Source of the DNA: Lysinibacillus louembei
GTDB taxonomy: Bacteria; Bacillota; Bacilli; Bacillales_A; Planococcaceae
NCBI RefSeq assembly: GCF_033880585.1
Contig: NZ_CP137624.1
Span: forward strand, 2,639,501-2,703,500
Reading direction: 5' to 3'
Length of the DNA: 64,000 nt
Shown: piece by piece, positions 45,324-53,911 of the stretch
Numbering within the stretch: position 1 is the stretch's first letter
How the letters are laid out: each line of letters begins with the position of its first letter
The notes under the pieces: model-generated
Database searches by the model: none
What the model was told of the DNA's origin: nothing
What the model saw: only the letters and a program-made list of their open reading frames with translations
Program-made: the position numbers and the translations under genes

Positions 45324-46502
45324 ATGATACAAATTCACAATGTGGAAGAAAAAGATTATTGGCAAATCCATCGTTTACGAGACTATTGCTTTCCTAACAA
45401 ATATAGCGAGGCACGTAGAAAAGATTTTCATCACTGGGTTCAGCATAGTACGACTTTAGGGGCATATGATGGTAGTAAAGTCGTTGGGCAAATGCTTGTT
45501 TTGCCATTAAATATGACGATTCATCGTAAAAACTATAAAATGGGTGGCATCGCGTTTGTTGCTTCTTATCCTGAGTATCGTCAGCAAGGTATTGTTAAAA
45601 AGCTAATGATTGAATCGCTCAATCAAATGCGAGCAAATGGGCAAACGATTTCTGTATTGGCGCCTTTTTCCGTGTCATTTTATCGCTATTTTGGCTGGGA
45701 GCTATTTTTTGAGAAATTAAATTATACGATTTTACCAGAAAAATTTCCTGCATTAGGCAAGAAGATGGATACGATTAAGCGCACAAGCTTTGAATGGCTT
45801 GATGAAGAGCTATTTGAGCAGGTGAAAGCGTTTCATAATGAGCAAGCAGCCGTAACGAGCGGCAGTATGCAAAGGGACGAAGCATGGTGGAATCGCTTAG
45901 CGAGCAGGCATCCTGATAGTCATTTTGCTTTATATTATGAAGACAATCAAGTAGCTGCCTATCTTCGTTATGAAGTAGCAGGTACATCATTTATGATTCA
46001 CGATTTTGTAGCGCAAGATATGGCGGCAGAGCAGGCGATTTGGCGCTTTGTGACAGCGCATGCAGCAAGCATTACTGAAATTAAAGGAGTTACAGCAAAT
46101 CATAGTCGCTTTGGCTATTATTTTGCAGAGCCGCAATTTAAGCGTGAGGTTGTGCAAGATATTATGGTGCGAATTGTAGATGCGCAAGCCTTCCTACAGC
46201 AATATGAATGGAATCACATTGAGGCGCCTTTATATGTGCGTTTAGAAGATCAATTTTGCGCATGGAATGAGCAAATATTTGAGGTTCGTCATAACGGGGA
46301 AGTAGCCGTTATAGAGGTGGAGGCTGTGGATGCACAGCAAGTACTAGCATTGCCAATCAATTTATTTTCAGCAATGATGGTCGGCTATTTATCTGTTCAA
46401 GAGGCAGTTACGTATGCAGGGCAGCCTGTAGCACAAGCAATCATTGAACGCTGGCAGCAGGCACTACAAGTTGGTAAACCTGCATTTTATGAATATTTTT
46501 AA
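45324..46502 (+). CDS. Eis-like GNAT acetyltransferase with sterol-carrier-type C-terminal domain
   Basis: 392 residues. The N-terminal GNAT region has GGIAFVASYPEYRQQGIVKKLM (acetyl-CoA loop, about 73-94) and SFYRYFGWELFF; a second GNAT-like segment and a C-terminal SCP2-like domain (about 290-392) end in a free carboxylate Phe, as in Eis proteins. Eis acetylates amines of aminoglycosides and protein lysines. Being 18 bases behind nagR suggests co-transcription; whether its acceptor is an amino sugar is only a guess. The family call is firm. Confidence 0.88.
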   Translation: MIQIHNVEEKDYWQIHRLRDYCFPNKYSEARRKDFHHWVQHSTTLGAYDGSKVVGQMLVLPLNMTIHRKNYKMGGIAFVASYPEYRQQGIVKKLMIESLNQMRANGQTISVLAPFSVSFYRYFGWELFFEKLNYTILPEKFPALGKKMDTIKRTSFEWLDEELFEQVKAFHNEQAAVTSGSMQRDEAWWNRLASRHPDSHFALYYEDNQVAAYLRYEVAGTSFMIHDFVAQDMAAEQAIWRFVTAHAASITEIKGVTANHSRFGYYFAEPQFKREVVQDIMVRIVDAQAFLQQYEWNHIEAPLYVRLEDQFCAWNEQIFEVRHNGEVAVIEVEAVDAQQVLALPINLFSAMMVGYLSVQEAVTYAGQPVAQAIIERWQQALQVGKPAFYEYF

Positions 46503-46589
46503 ATGATAGGTATTTAGTTTAGTTGTTGTGAATATTGAAAAAATCCTATGTAATTTATCATATTTAAAAAATTTTTTTAAATTTTTTTC

Positions 46590-46742
46590 TGGACTATACC
46601 AGTCCTTTAGATGCTATATTAATAGTGAGAATATCATATAGTCCAGTATATTTTATCCATTTAAAAAAAGTGAAAAATGAAAAAAAGGGTATTGTGGTAT
46701 ATACCAACCAATGATATTCTCTTTTTAAGAAAACGATTTCAA
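46590..46742 (+). promoter_or_regulatory. Regulatory region of the second PTS operon: three palindromes and a cre site
   Basis: The 277-bp gap before the PTS genes holds GGACT-atacc-AGTCC (46591-46605), TATA-gtccag-TATA (about 46638-46651) and GGTATATACC (46696-46705, within a wider TTG...CAA palindrome). The first and third resemble NagR-type half-sites. A cre box at 46727-46742 matches the 16-base CcpA consensus at 15 positions. A TATATT at 46615-46620 is a possible -10. Confidence 0.6.
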
Positions 46743-46779
46743 AAATAAAATGATAAAGAAAAGTAAAGGGAGTGCACTT

Positions 46780-47091
46780 ATGAAAAACATCATGTTAGTT
46801 TGTGTAGCAGGAATGAGCACAAGCTTGCTTGTATCGAAAATGAAACAGGCGGCAGAGGAACAAAATTTGGAAGCGGATATTTTTGCCATTCCTGAAGGGG
46901 AAGTTGATAAAGTATTGGCAGAAAAATCGGTAGATGTTTTGCTGCTAGGACCGCAAGTTCGTTACTTAAAAGGTTCATTTGAAGCGAAGTACAAAGAGAA
47001 AAACCTTCCAATCGATGTGATCAATATGACAGATTACGGCATGATGAATGGCGCAAATGTATTAAAACATGCGTATAGCTTAATGAAATAA
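46780..47091 (+). CDS. PTS EIIB component, Lac/cellobiose family
   Basis: 103 residues. The P-loop cysteine is in MLVCVAGMSTSLLVSKM (Cys8 by this start), the form used by cellobiose, chitobiose and lichenan EIIB. The ATG at 46780 has AAAGGGAG nine bases ahead; a longer frame from 46750 includes that site. It opens a four- or five-gene unit EIIB-EIIA-EIIC-mupG-(kinase). The EIIB takes phosphate from the EIIA encoded next and gives it to the sugar at EIIC. Confidence 0.92.
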   Translation: MKNIMLVCVAGMSTSLLVSKMKQAAEEQNLEADIFAIPEGEVDKVLAEKSVDVLLLGPQVRYLKGSFEAKYKEKNLPIDVINMTDYGMMNGANVLKHAYSLMK

Positions 47092-47103
47092 GAGGTGTCA
47101 ACT

Positions 47104-47424
47104 ATGGAACAAGAAGCTTTATTACAATCCATTATGGGATTAATTATGCATAGTGGAAATGCAAAAAGTGAATGCATGGAGGCTATCCAATTTGCGAAAG
47201 CAGGGGACTCCCAAGCAGCACAAGATAAAATGAAGCTTGCACATGAGGCGATTATCGAAGCACATCATGCACAAACAGCTTTATTGCAACAAGAAGCACA
47301 AGGTCAAAAAGTAGAAGTTTCTTTATTGTTAATTCACGCACAAGACCATTTAATGAATGCGATTACATTCCGTGATTTAGCACAAGAGCTAGTAGAAGTT
47401 CATGAACAAATAAAGGGGAAGTAA
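47104..47424 (+). CDS. PTS EIIA component, Lac/cellobiose family
   Basis: 106 residues, all helical, as expected for the trimeric lactose/cellobiose EIIA. The phospho-histidine region is LLLIHAQDHLMNAITFRDLA (about 79-98). The ATG at 47104 follows AAGAGGTG; a GTG frame from 47095 is part of that site. It receives phosphate from HPr and hands it to the EIIB encoded just upstream. A dispersed hairpin element lies between it and EIIC. Confidence 0.92.
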   Translation: MEQEALLQSIMGLIMHSGNAKSECMEAIQFAKAGDSQAAQDKMKLAHEAIIEAHHAQTALLQQEAQGQKVEVSLLLIHAQDHLMNAITFRDLAQELVEVHEQIKGK

Positions 47425-47437
47425 GACATTGGTTTTT

Positions 47438-47491
47438 ATTCAAGTGGGTGCAAGAAGCACTCACTTGAATTAAGATAAAGCCTTTCGGGGC
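47438..47491 (+). repeat. Dispersed palindromic element, partial copy D
   Basis: ATTCAAGTGGGTGC pairs with GCACTCACTTGAAT (one mismatch), followed by TAAGATAAAGCCTTTCGGGG, the same block that follows the hairpin of copy A. It sits within the EIIA-EIIC gap inside an operon. Confidence 0.65.
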
Positions 47492-47529
47492 ATCATTCAC
47501 TAAAAACATAAAAAGGGGAGTGTATTAAA

Positions 47530-48789
47530 ATGTTCAAATTTTTAGAGGAGAAGTTTGTTCCTGTCGCATCAAGAATCGGGAATCAACGCCATTTAGTTGC
47601 AATTCGTGACGGCTTTATCGCCATTATGCCATTGATGATTGCTGGGTCATTAGCTGTTTTAGTTAACAACTTGCCAATCGATTTTTATCAAAATGCAATG
47701 AATGCTATATTTAGCGATGGTACTTGGAAGCAATGGGGCGGTAACGTATGGGGTGCTACATTTGCCATTGTATCACTATTAATCTCATTTACAATCGCGT
47801 ATAACTTAACAAAAAGCTATGGGAAAGATGCATTAGCAGGTGGGGCAATTGGTCTTGCGAGTTATATGACATTTGCAACGTATGGCGAAGGTGGTTTAAC
47901 AGGTTTAACGACAGGAACTGGCGGTATCTTTTTAGCTATCATTTTAAGTCTTGTATCCGCAGAAATGTTTTCACGTTTATCTGGTAACCCGCGATTATTA
48001 ATTAAAATGCCAGCAGGTGTACCAGATGCAGTAGCAAAATCATTTGCTACATTATTCCCAGCTATTATTACAGTAGGTGTTTTAGCATTAGTTCGTACAT
48101 TGATTTCTGTATTATTTGATGCACCAGATATTATTGGTCAATTCTACACATTAGTACAAGAACCATTTATGGGCTTAACAAATTCTTGGGTAGCAGCACT
48201 GATTTTAGCATTCGTGCCAGCGTTTGTTTGGACATTCGGTATTCATGGAGCAAATATCATTGACCCATTCATGCAAACAATTAACTTAGACGCAATTGCG
48301 AAAAACGTCGAAGCACTTGAAGCAGGTCAAGTAGCACCATATATCATTAACAAACCATTCTTCGATGCATTCGTTAATATGGGTGGTTCAGGTACAACAA
48401 TCGCTCTAATTATCGCAATTTTCATTGTTTCACGTAAAAACAAACAATACAGCACCGTTGGTAAATTATCAGCCGCGCCAGGGATTTTCAATATTAATGA
48501 ACCGTTACTATTCGGTTTACCAATCGTCTTAAACCCAATTTTATTCGTACCGTTTATTTTAACACCAATGGTTAACGTATCGATCGCTTACTTTGCAACA
48601 AAATGGGGTCTAGTGCCAGCAGCAACAGTAGCAGCGCCATGGACAACACCGCCAATTATCAATGGTTGGTTAGTAACACAATCCATTTCAGGTGCAATCC
48701 TAAGTATCGTTTTAATTGCGGTAGCTGTTCTGATTTACACACCATTCTTACTTGCAGCAAACCGTGCAGCAGCGAAGCAAGGTCAATAA
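47530..48789 (+). CDS. PTS EIIC permease, Lac/cellobiose family
   Basis: 419 residues with about ten membrane segments. The N-terminal signature MFKFLEEKFVPVASRIGNQR-H and the substrate-site stretch NINEPLLFGLPIVLNP (about 318-333) are those of CelB/ChbC-type EIIC. It carries out translocation and phosphorylation of a beta-linked disaccharide or similar. With mupG downstream the substrate may be a cell-wall MurNAc-GlcNAc disaccharide or chitobiose; sequence alone does not decide. An AAAAGGGGAG ribosome site supports the start. Confidence 0.9.
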   Translation: MFKFLEEKFVPVASRIGNQRHLVAIRDGFIAIMPLMIAGSLAVLVNNLPIDFYQNAMNAIFSDGTWKQWGGNVWGATFAIVSLLISFTIAYNLTKSYGKDALAGGAIGLASYMTFATYGEGGLTGLTTGTGGIFLAIILSLVSAEMFSRLSGNPRLLIKMPAGVPDAVAKSFATLFPAIITVGVLALVRTLISVLFDAPDIIGQFYTLVQEPFMGLTNSWVAALILAFVPAFVWTFGIHGANIIDPFMQTINLDAIAKNVEALEAGQVAPYIINKPFFDAFVNMGGSGTTIALIIAIFIVSRKNKQYSTVGKLSAAPGIFNINEPLLFGLPIVLNPILFVPFILTPMVNVSIAYFATKWGLVPAATVAAPWTTPPIINGWLVTQSISGAILSIVLIAVAVLIYTPFLLAANRAAAKQGQ

Positions 48790-48854
48790 TAAAAAGCGTC
48801 TAGCGGGTATTTTACATACCCGCTAAGAGCGCATCAATTTTGGAGGTATGAAAT

Positions 48855-49937
48855 TTGAGAAGACTAGGTATTTCATTATATCCCGGACATAGCACATTAG
48901 AGGAAATGCAGCAATATGTACAGCTTGCACATGACAATGGCTTTGACCGCATATTCACTTGTTTAATGTCATTAAATAATGAACAGGAACGTGAAAAGCT
49001 AAAGCAAATTAACGCTTTTGCGAAAGGCCTAGGCTTCGATATTTCAGCCGATATTGCGCCAAACGTTTTTGAAGAATTAGGCTTAACGTACCGCGATATC
49101 GGGTATTTGAAGGAGCAATATCATTTAGCAGCGCTTCGCTTAGATATGGGCTTTTCAGGTCAAGAAGAAGCATTTATGTCGCTAGATGCTAGCAATTTAA
49201 AAGTAGAGTTAAATATAAGCAATGGTACAAAATATGTGGATAATATTTTATCCTATCAGCCAAATCAATCCAATATTATTGGCTGCCATAACTTTTACCC
49301 AAGACGCTACACAGGCTTATCGCGTGCGCATTTTTTAAAGACATCTCAGCAATTTAAAGACAACCATATTCGCACAGCTGCGATGATTTCATCACAGCAT
49401 GGTAAATTTGGTCCGTGGGAGCAAACGGAATACGGGCTACCAACCCTTGAAGAGCATAGATTTTTACCTATTACGGTGCAAGCAAAAGACATGTGGAGTA
49501 CAGGTTTAATTGATGATTGTATCATTGGCAATATGTATGCATCAGAAGAAGAGCTGCGTGCTTTAGGGCAATTAAATCGCTATAAGCTTGAGTTGCAAGT
49601 AGAGTTCTCAGCTGAAACGACAGCTTTAGAGGAAAAGATTGTTTTAGAGGAACCACACTTTAATCGTGGAGATGTCTCCGATTATGTAATTCGCAGCACG
49701 CAATCCCGTGTCAAATACAAGGCGGACGATTTCCCAGCACATGACATCGTACCTCTAACAGTAGGCGATATTACAATTGATAACAATTTGGATGTGCGCT
49801 ATAAAGGGGAGCTACAAGTTGTATTGCAGGATATGCCGAATGCAGGCTCTAGCAATGTTGTAGCACGTGTCAAGGAAGAGGAGCGCTTCTTATTGAAGCA
49901 TATCCAGCCTTGGGCATCATTTGGCTTTACAAAATAG
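48855..49937 (+). CDS. mupG: MupG-family (DUF871) 6-phospho-N-acetylmuramidase
   Basis: 360 residues: an N-terminal TIM barrel (RRLGISLYPGHSTLEEMQQY, FDRIFTCLMS, NFYPRRYTGLS) and a C-terminal domain beginning near 240 with the DYVIRSTQSR motif. This is DUF871, whose characterised member MupG of Staphylococcus cleaves MurNAc-6-phosphate-GlcNAc to MurNAc-6-phosphate and GlcNAc. Position behind a PTS and before a sugar kinase agrees with that role. The start is TTG behind GGAGG. A GGCTGTCTCAAA...TTTGAGACAGCC hairpin (49951-49993) separates it from the kinase gene, so read-through may be partial. Confidence 0.88.
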   Translation: MRRLGISLYPGHSTLEEMQQYVQLAHDNGFDRIFTCLMSLNNEQEREKLKQINAFAKGLGFDISADIAPNVFEELGLTYRDIGYLKEQYHLAALRLDMGFSGQEEAFMSLDASNLKVELNISNGTKYVDNILSYQPNQSNIIGCHNFYPRRYTGLSRAHFLKTSQQFKDNHIRTAAMISSQHGKFGPWEQTEYGLPTLEEHRFLPITVQAKDMWSTGLIDDCIIGNMYASEEELRALGQLNRYKLELQVEFSAETTALEEKIVLEEPHFNRGDVSDYVIRSTQSRVKYKADDFPAHDIVPLTVGDITIDNNLDVRYKGELQVVLQDMPNAGSSNVVARVKEEERFLLKHIQPWASFGFTK

Positions 49938-50136
49938 CTATTTCAATAGGGGCTGTCTCAAAGGTAGGCGAATGCGCCACTTTTGAGACAGCCATTTGCT
50001 GTTTTTCGGTGCAAACAAGGATTTGCAAGCTTATTTGTCGAACTATTATAAAGAATGAAATTTGATTTTGGCTGTTTAGGGTGAGAAGGTGGGCTTTCTG
50101 GACAGCCTCTTTTCTTATGAAGGGAGAAGTACATAG

Positions 50137-51111
50137 ATGTATGTTTTAGCAATCGATGGTGGAGGCACAAAAACTTCAGCTGTAATATGTGATAACGCAG
50201 GGCGAATTTATGCAAAAGTAATCACAACACGCAGCAATCCAACCGCAATGAACACGCAGTTTTTTGAGATGACATTGCATGAATTAATGCAGCAATTGCG
50301 TCAACAAAATGAACAAATATTTCAAGAAGTGAGCAGCTGCTTTGTTGCGATGGCTGGTGTCAAAGAGCTATATGCGGAGCCAATCGTAGAAAAAATTCTT
50401 CGTCAATATGTGCACAATACAGCACTGATTACAATTGAAAACGATGCATTAGGTGCTTTATATGCAGGTACACTAGGACAGCCTGGCATTGTGCAAATTG
50501 CAGGCACAGGGGCAATTACATTAGGCTATGATGAAAATATGGAAATGCATAGAATTGGTGGCTGGGGCTATTTATTTGATGATAAAGGAAGCGGCTATTA
50601 CATAGGGATGAAGGCATTAGAAGCGGTATTCCAAAGCTATGATGGGAGAATGCCAAGCACCTCATTAACAGCACCAATTTTACAGCATTTTGACGTAGAT
50701 AATGTAGAAAAATTAATTGCCTGTATATACAATGACGAGCATCCACGCACGAACATTGCACCGTTGAGTAAATATGTGATGGAGGCTGCTGACAATAGTG
50801 ACGCAGTAGCAGCTAGTATTATGGAGGAAGCGTGTGTCGATTTTTATAAAGCAATTAAAGTATGCTTTGACAAAATGGTTTGGCACAAATCGAGCATAGA
50901 AATTGTACTAGCTGGAGGTGTTTTTACAAACATCGACTTCTTCATCACTAAATTAACGCAGCTTGTAGAAAATACATCGGTCACTTTTGAATTTAAAAAG
51001 GCGGTATTAGAGCCAATTGGCGGAGCTGCAGTTGGAGCTTTGAAGCAAAAGGGAATAGAGCTTGATCAAGAATTTGTACAGATATTTAATAGCTATTGGA
51101 AGGTGTTATAG
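50137..51111 (+). CDS. BadF/BadG-type sugar kinase, GlcNAc/MurNAc kinase-like
   Basis: 324 residues of the actin-like ATPase superfamily. Phosphate-1 is LAIDGGGTKTSAVICD (about 4-19), with phosphate-2 and adenosine motifs in GIVQIAGTGAIT and VLAGGVF; the NAGK-type signature GGWGYLFDDKGSGYYIG is present. It would phosphorylate the GlcNAc (or MurNAc) released by MupG, giving substrates for NagA and, for MurNAc-6-P, an etherase not found in this window. GGGAGA ribosome site. Its terminator follows at 51119-51156. Confidence 0.88.
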   Translation: MYVLAIDGGGTKTSAVICDNAGRIYAKVITTRSNPTAMNTQFFEMTLHELMQQLRQQNEQIFQEVSSCFVAMAGVKELYAEPIVEKILRQYVHNTALITIENDALGALYAGTLGQPGIVQIAGTGAITLGYDENMEMHRIGGWGYLFDDKGSGYYIGMKALEAVFQSYDGRMPSTSLTAPILQHFDVDNVEKLIACIYNDEHPRTNIAPLSKYVMEAADNSDAVAASIMEEACVDFYKAIKVCFDKMVWHKSSIEIVLAGGVFTNIDFFITKLTQLVENTSVTFEFKKAVLEPIGGAAVGALKQKGIELDQEFVQIFNSYWKVL

Positions 51112-51118
51112 CGCAAAA

Positions 51119-51156
51119 AAGGGGCGTCCGAAAAGTCATTTTGGGACGTCCCTTTT
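51119..51156 (+). terminator. Rho-independent terminator of the kinase gene
   Basis: GGGGCGTCC and GGACGTCCC pair over nine bases (one G-T), with an inner GAAAA/TTTT pairing, then TTTT. Confidence 0.8.
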
Positions 51157-51231
51157 GCGACGAGGATGATGACAATTTGCTCCTGCGGTTACTCGTCGCA
51201 GAAAAGCTCTATTGTGACCACCGCAGGAGCA
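51157..51231. repeat. Interleaved inverted repeats (possible pseudoknot or alternative hairpins)
   Basis: GCGACGAG (51157-51164) is complementary to CTCGTCGC (51192-51199), and TGCTCCTGCGGT (51178-51189) is complementary to ACCGCAGGAGCA (51220-51231). The pairs interleave in an a-b-a'-b' order, so they can form a pseudoknot-like fold or two mutually exclusive hairpins. It lies between the convergent kinase and ponA genes. Confidence 0.75.
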
Positions 51232-51265
51232 CAATTTTAATCAAAAATTGACTATGTAAAAAAGC

Positions 51266-51301
51266 GGAGCCGTCCAGAAAGTTCACTTTCTGGATGGCTC
51301 C
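51266..51301 (-). terminator. Rho-independent terminator of ponA
   Basis: Read on the minus strand, GGAGCC-TCCAGAAAG pairs with CTTTCTGGA-GGCTCC (one mismatch), and CGCTTTTTTAC follows. Confidence 0.85.
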
Positions 51302-51307
51302 TTTCTT

Positions 51308-53911
51308 CTATTCTCCACCAGTACCGCCTTCGTTATCTGGTTCACTAGGCGTTGTTGGAGGTGTCACTTGTCCGTTGTTACTACCATCCTCTGTGTCTGT
51401 TCCTGGGTCAACAGGTTCTGTTGGTTCCTCAGGATTGCTCGGTTCAATTGGTTCAACCGGCTCCTCGGTACTAGGCTCCTCCCAATTATCTTCCTCCTCA
51501 GGCTCATCTGGTAAGCCTTCGATATAAAGGGATACAGAAGCTGGTTCACTGCGTACATCATCTGAAATAGCTGTTACTGTAAATACATAATCATGTCCGA
51601 TTTCAATAGCTGGAATCGTGAAATAATTCGCACTTGATGTCGAAATAATTGCAGGCTCCCCACCATCAATTGCCATCGTTACTTCAAAGGTAATTGGTAC
51701 AGGCGATTCTTCCTCAGTTGTTTCAGGTGCTTGATGCTCCCAAGTTAAATCGATTGCTTGAGCAAGGTCATTATAATTTGCCTTCAAATTAAATGGTGCG
51801 CTTAATTCGAGCTGCTCAAATGTATCTGATACTTCCTTCGGCTCTGTGCCTTTCACAAATAGCTCCGTCATACGCAAGTTTTCAGGTGTGAATTCACTTG
51901 CTAATTTTAACGGTGATGTACCAACTTCAACCGTTGCAGAAACAACAGAGCTTGGTTGGGTAAAGCGAGCTGTTTCAACAGACGATGATATCTCTGACAT
52001 AATTGATTTAAATAAAGTTTGCGGTAAGCGGCGCTCTTCCCATGTTGTAATGGCATCAGAACGCTGCTCATAGCCACTCCAAATAGCAATAGAATAATTT
52101 GTTGTATAGCCAGCAAACCAAGAATCAGGAACGGCTGAGCTTGGTAAGTTATATTTCGAAAACTCATCAGCTGAATAGTTTGTTGTTCCTGTTTTACCTG
52201 CAATATCAAGTCCAGGGACATTAGCAGCAGTACCGGATGCGTTTGGCTTATTGCCTACAACATCGCGTAGCATATCTGTCACCATATAAGCGGTGTAATC
52301 GCTCATGGCAATGGTTTCTTTTGGTTTATATTCATCGGATGTTGAGCCATCTCGATAAACGATTTTTGTAATGGCATGTGGTGCAGTGTAAATACCATTA
52401 TTGCCCAATGCAGCATAGGCAGCTGCCATTTGAATAGGTGAAATATTGATGCGACCACCACCGATGGCGTCAGATTCCACAACATAATCCACATCGATAC
52501 CTAAACGTGAAACAAAGTTTTTCGCTTTGTCTGTACCGACTGCCTGCAATGTTTTAACAGCAGGAACATTACGTGATGTGTACAGCGCTTGGCGTGCTGT
52601 CATCGTGCCTCCATATTTATTATCCCAGTTTGTAATCGTTTGGTTTGTACCTGTATATTTCATTGGCTCATCGACCAATGTTTGGCCTGTTGACCATTTT
52701 AAATATTCAATTGCTGGTGCATAGTCGATTAAAGGTTTCATCGTTGAGCCAGGTGCACGCGTCACTAAATCATAAGCATAGTTATAGCCAAAGCTAACCT
52801 CAATACCGTAATTGCGACCGCCACCAATTGCGCGGATTTCACCTGTTTTCGTATCAATAACAGCAACTCCTGACTGAATTTTTTCCGTCATAAAGTTTGC
52901 ATCGTTATTCATAATAGATTCCACTGTTTTTTGAGCATTCGGGTCAAGCGTTGTATAGACCTTTATTCCTTCTGCCAGTGCATCCTTATCTCCATTGCTC
53001 TCCAACTCTGATAGCACAACATCAAGGAAGGCAGGGTAGTTTGTGACAGTTGCTGGTTTGCGTTCATCTTCTGGCAAAACGCGCTCTGCCACTGTTAATT
53101 TTTTCGCTTCGTCTGCCTGTGCCTGTGTAATTTTTTTATGCTGTACCATTAAGCTAAGTACAATATCACGTCTTTTTTCAGCACGCTCTGGGTATTTAAA
53201 TGGATTGTAAGCATTTGGACTTTGTGGCATACCCGCCAGCGTAGCCATTTGGTCTAATGATAGTTCGTTTAATGGCTTGCCATAAAAAAATTCAGATGCT
53301 TGCCCGAAGCCATATACACGACCGGACATTAAAATTTTATTAAAGTACATTTCAAAAATTTCTTCTTTAGAATATTGGCGCTCTAATTGAATGGCAAGCC
53401 AAGCTTCCTGCGCTTTACGCTTTAATTTTTTATCTTTAGATAAAAATGAATTTTTAACAACTTGCTGGGTAATTGTACTACCACCCTGTGAGCCGAAGCC
53501 ATGTCTAAAATTGGCAACTACTGCGCCACCAAGACGCCATAAATCGATACCGAAATGATCAAAGAAGCGAACATCCTCTGTCGCTAAAATGGCAGAAACC
53601 ATTTCATCTGGAATATCCTCGAATTTTACGTACTTCCGGCTTTCTTGCCCAATTGTGGCGAACAATTCTCCATTAATATCATAAAACTCAGATGATACAG
53701 GGTATTTTAATAGCTCTTCATTGAGTTCAGGTGCGCTGCTTGCATAATAAGCAAATAGCCCAGCGCCACCTAAAAAGCCTAGCACACCGATCAAAACAAT
53801 CGTTAAAACGATGCGCTTTAACCAAATTTTAAAGCCTGGCTGCTTTTTTTTATTTTTTTGCTGTTGACGCTGTTTTTTTATATCTTCGCGTGTAAGTTTA
53901 CGTTCAGTCAC
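51308..53911 (-). CDS. ponA: Class A penicillin-binding protein PBP1A
   Basis: 867 residues. A basic cytoplasmic tail and one membrane anchor (about 33-56) precede the GT51 glycosyltransferase domain (LATEDVRFFDHFGI around Glu112; QGGSTITQQVVKN). The transpeptidase domain follows, with Ser389 in APGSTMKPL, the SRN motif and AGKTGTTNY. After it come an FN3-like domain (about 690-800) and a 60-residue Glu/Pro/Thr-rich acidic tail. The GTG start overlaps the end of recU by eight bases and has a GTGAGGAG ribosome site; a long upstream extension inside recU is an artefact. It polymerises and cross-links peptidoglycan at the septum and side wall. Confidence 0.96.
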   Translation of the reverse strand: MTERKLTREDIKKQRQQQKNKKKQPGFKIWLKRIVLTIVLIGVLGFLGGAGLFAYYASSAPELNEELLKYPVSSEFYDINGELFATIGQESRKYVKFEDIPDEMVSAILATEDVRFFDHFGIDLWRLGGAVVANFRHGFGSQGGSTITQQVVKNSFLSKDKKLKRKAQEAWLAIQLERQYSKEEIFEMYFNKILMSGRVYGFGQASEFFYGKPLNELSLDQMATLAGMPQSPNAYNPFKYPERAEKRRDIVLSLMVQHKKITQAQADEAKKLTVAERVLPEDERKPATVTNYPAFLDVVLSELESNGDKDALAEGIKVYTTLDPNAQKTVESIMNNDANFMTEKIQSGVAVIDTKTGEIRAIGGGRNYGIEVSFGYNYAYDLVTRAPGSTMKPLIDYAPAIEYLKWSTGQTLVDEPMKYTGTNQTITNWDNKYGGTMTARQALYTSRNVPAVKTLQAVGTDKAKNFVSRLGIDVDYVVESDAIGGGRINISPIQMAAAYAALGNNGIYTAPHAITKIVYRDGSTSDEYKPKETIAMSDYTAYMVTDMLRDVVGNKPNASGTAANVPGLDIAGKTGTTNYSADEFSKYNLPSSAVPDSWFAGYTTNYSIAIWSGYEQRSDAITTWEERRLPQTLFKSIMSEISSSVETARFTQPSSVVSATVEVGTSPLKLASEFTPENLRMTELFVKGTEPKEVSDTFEQLELSAPFNLKANYNDLAQAIDLTWEHQAPETTEEESPVPITFEVTMAIDGGEPAIISTSSANYFTIPAIEIGHDYVFTVTAISDDVRSEPASVSLYIEGLPDEPEEEDNWEEPSTEEPVEPIEPSNPEEPTEPVDPGTDTEDGSNNGQVTPPTTPSEPDNEGGTGGE

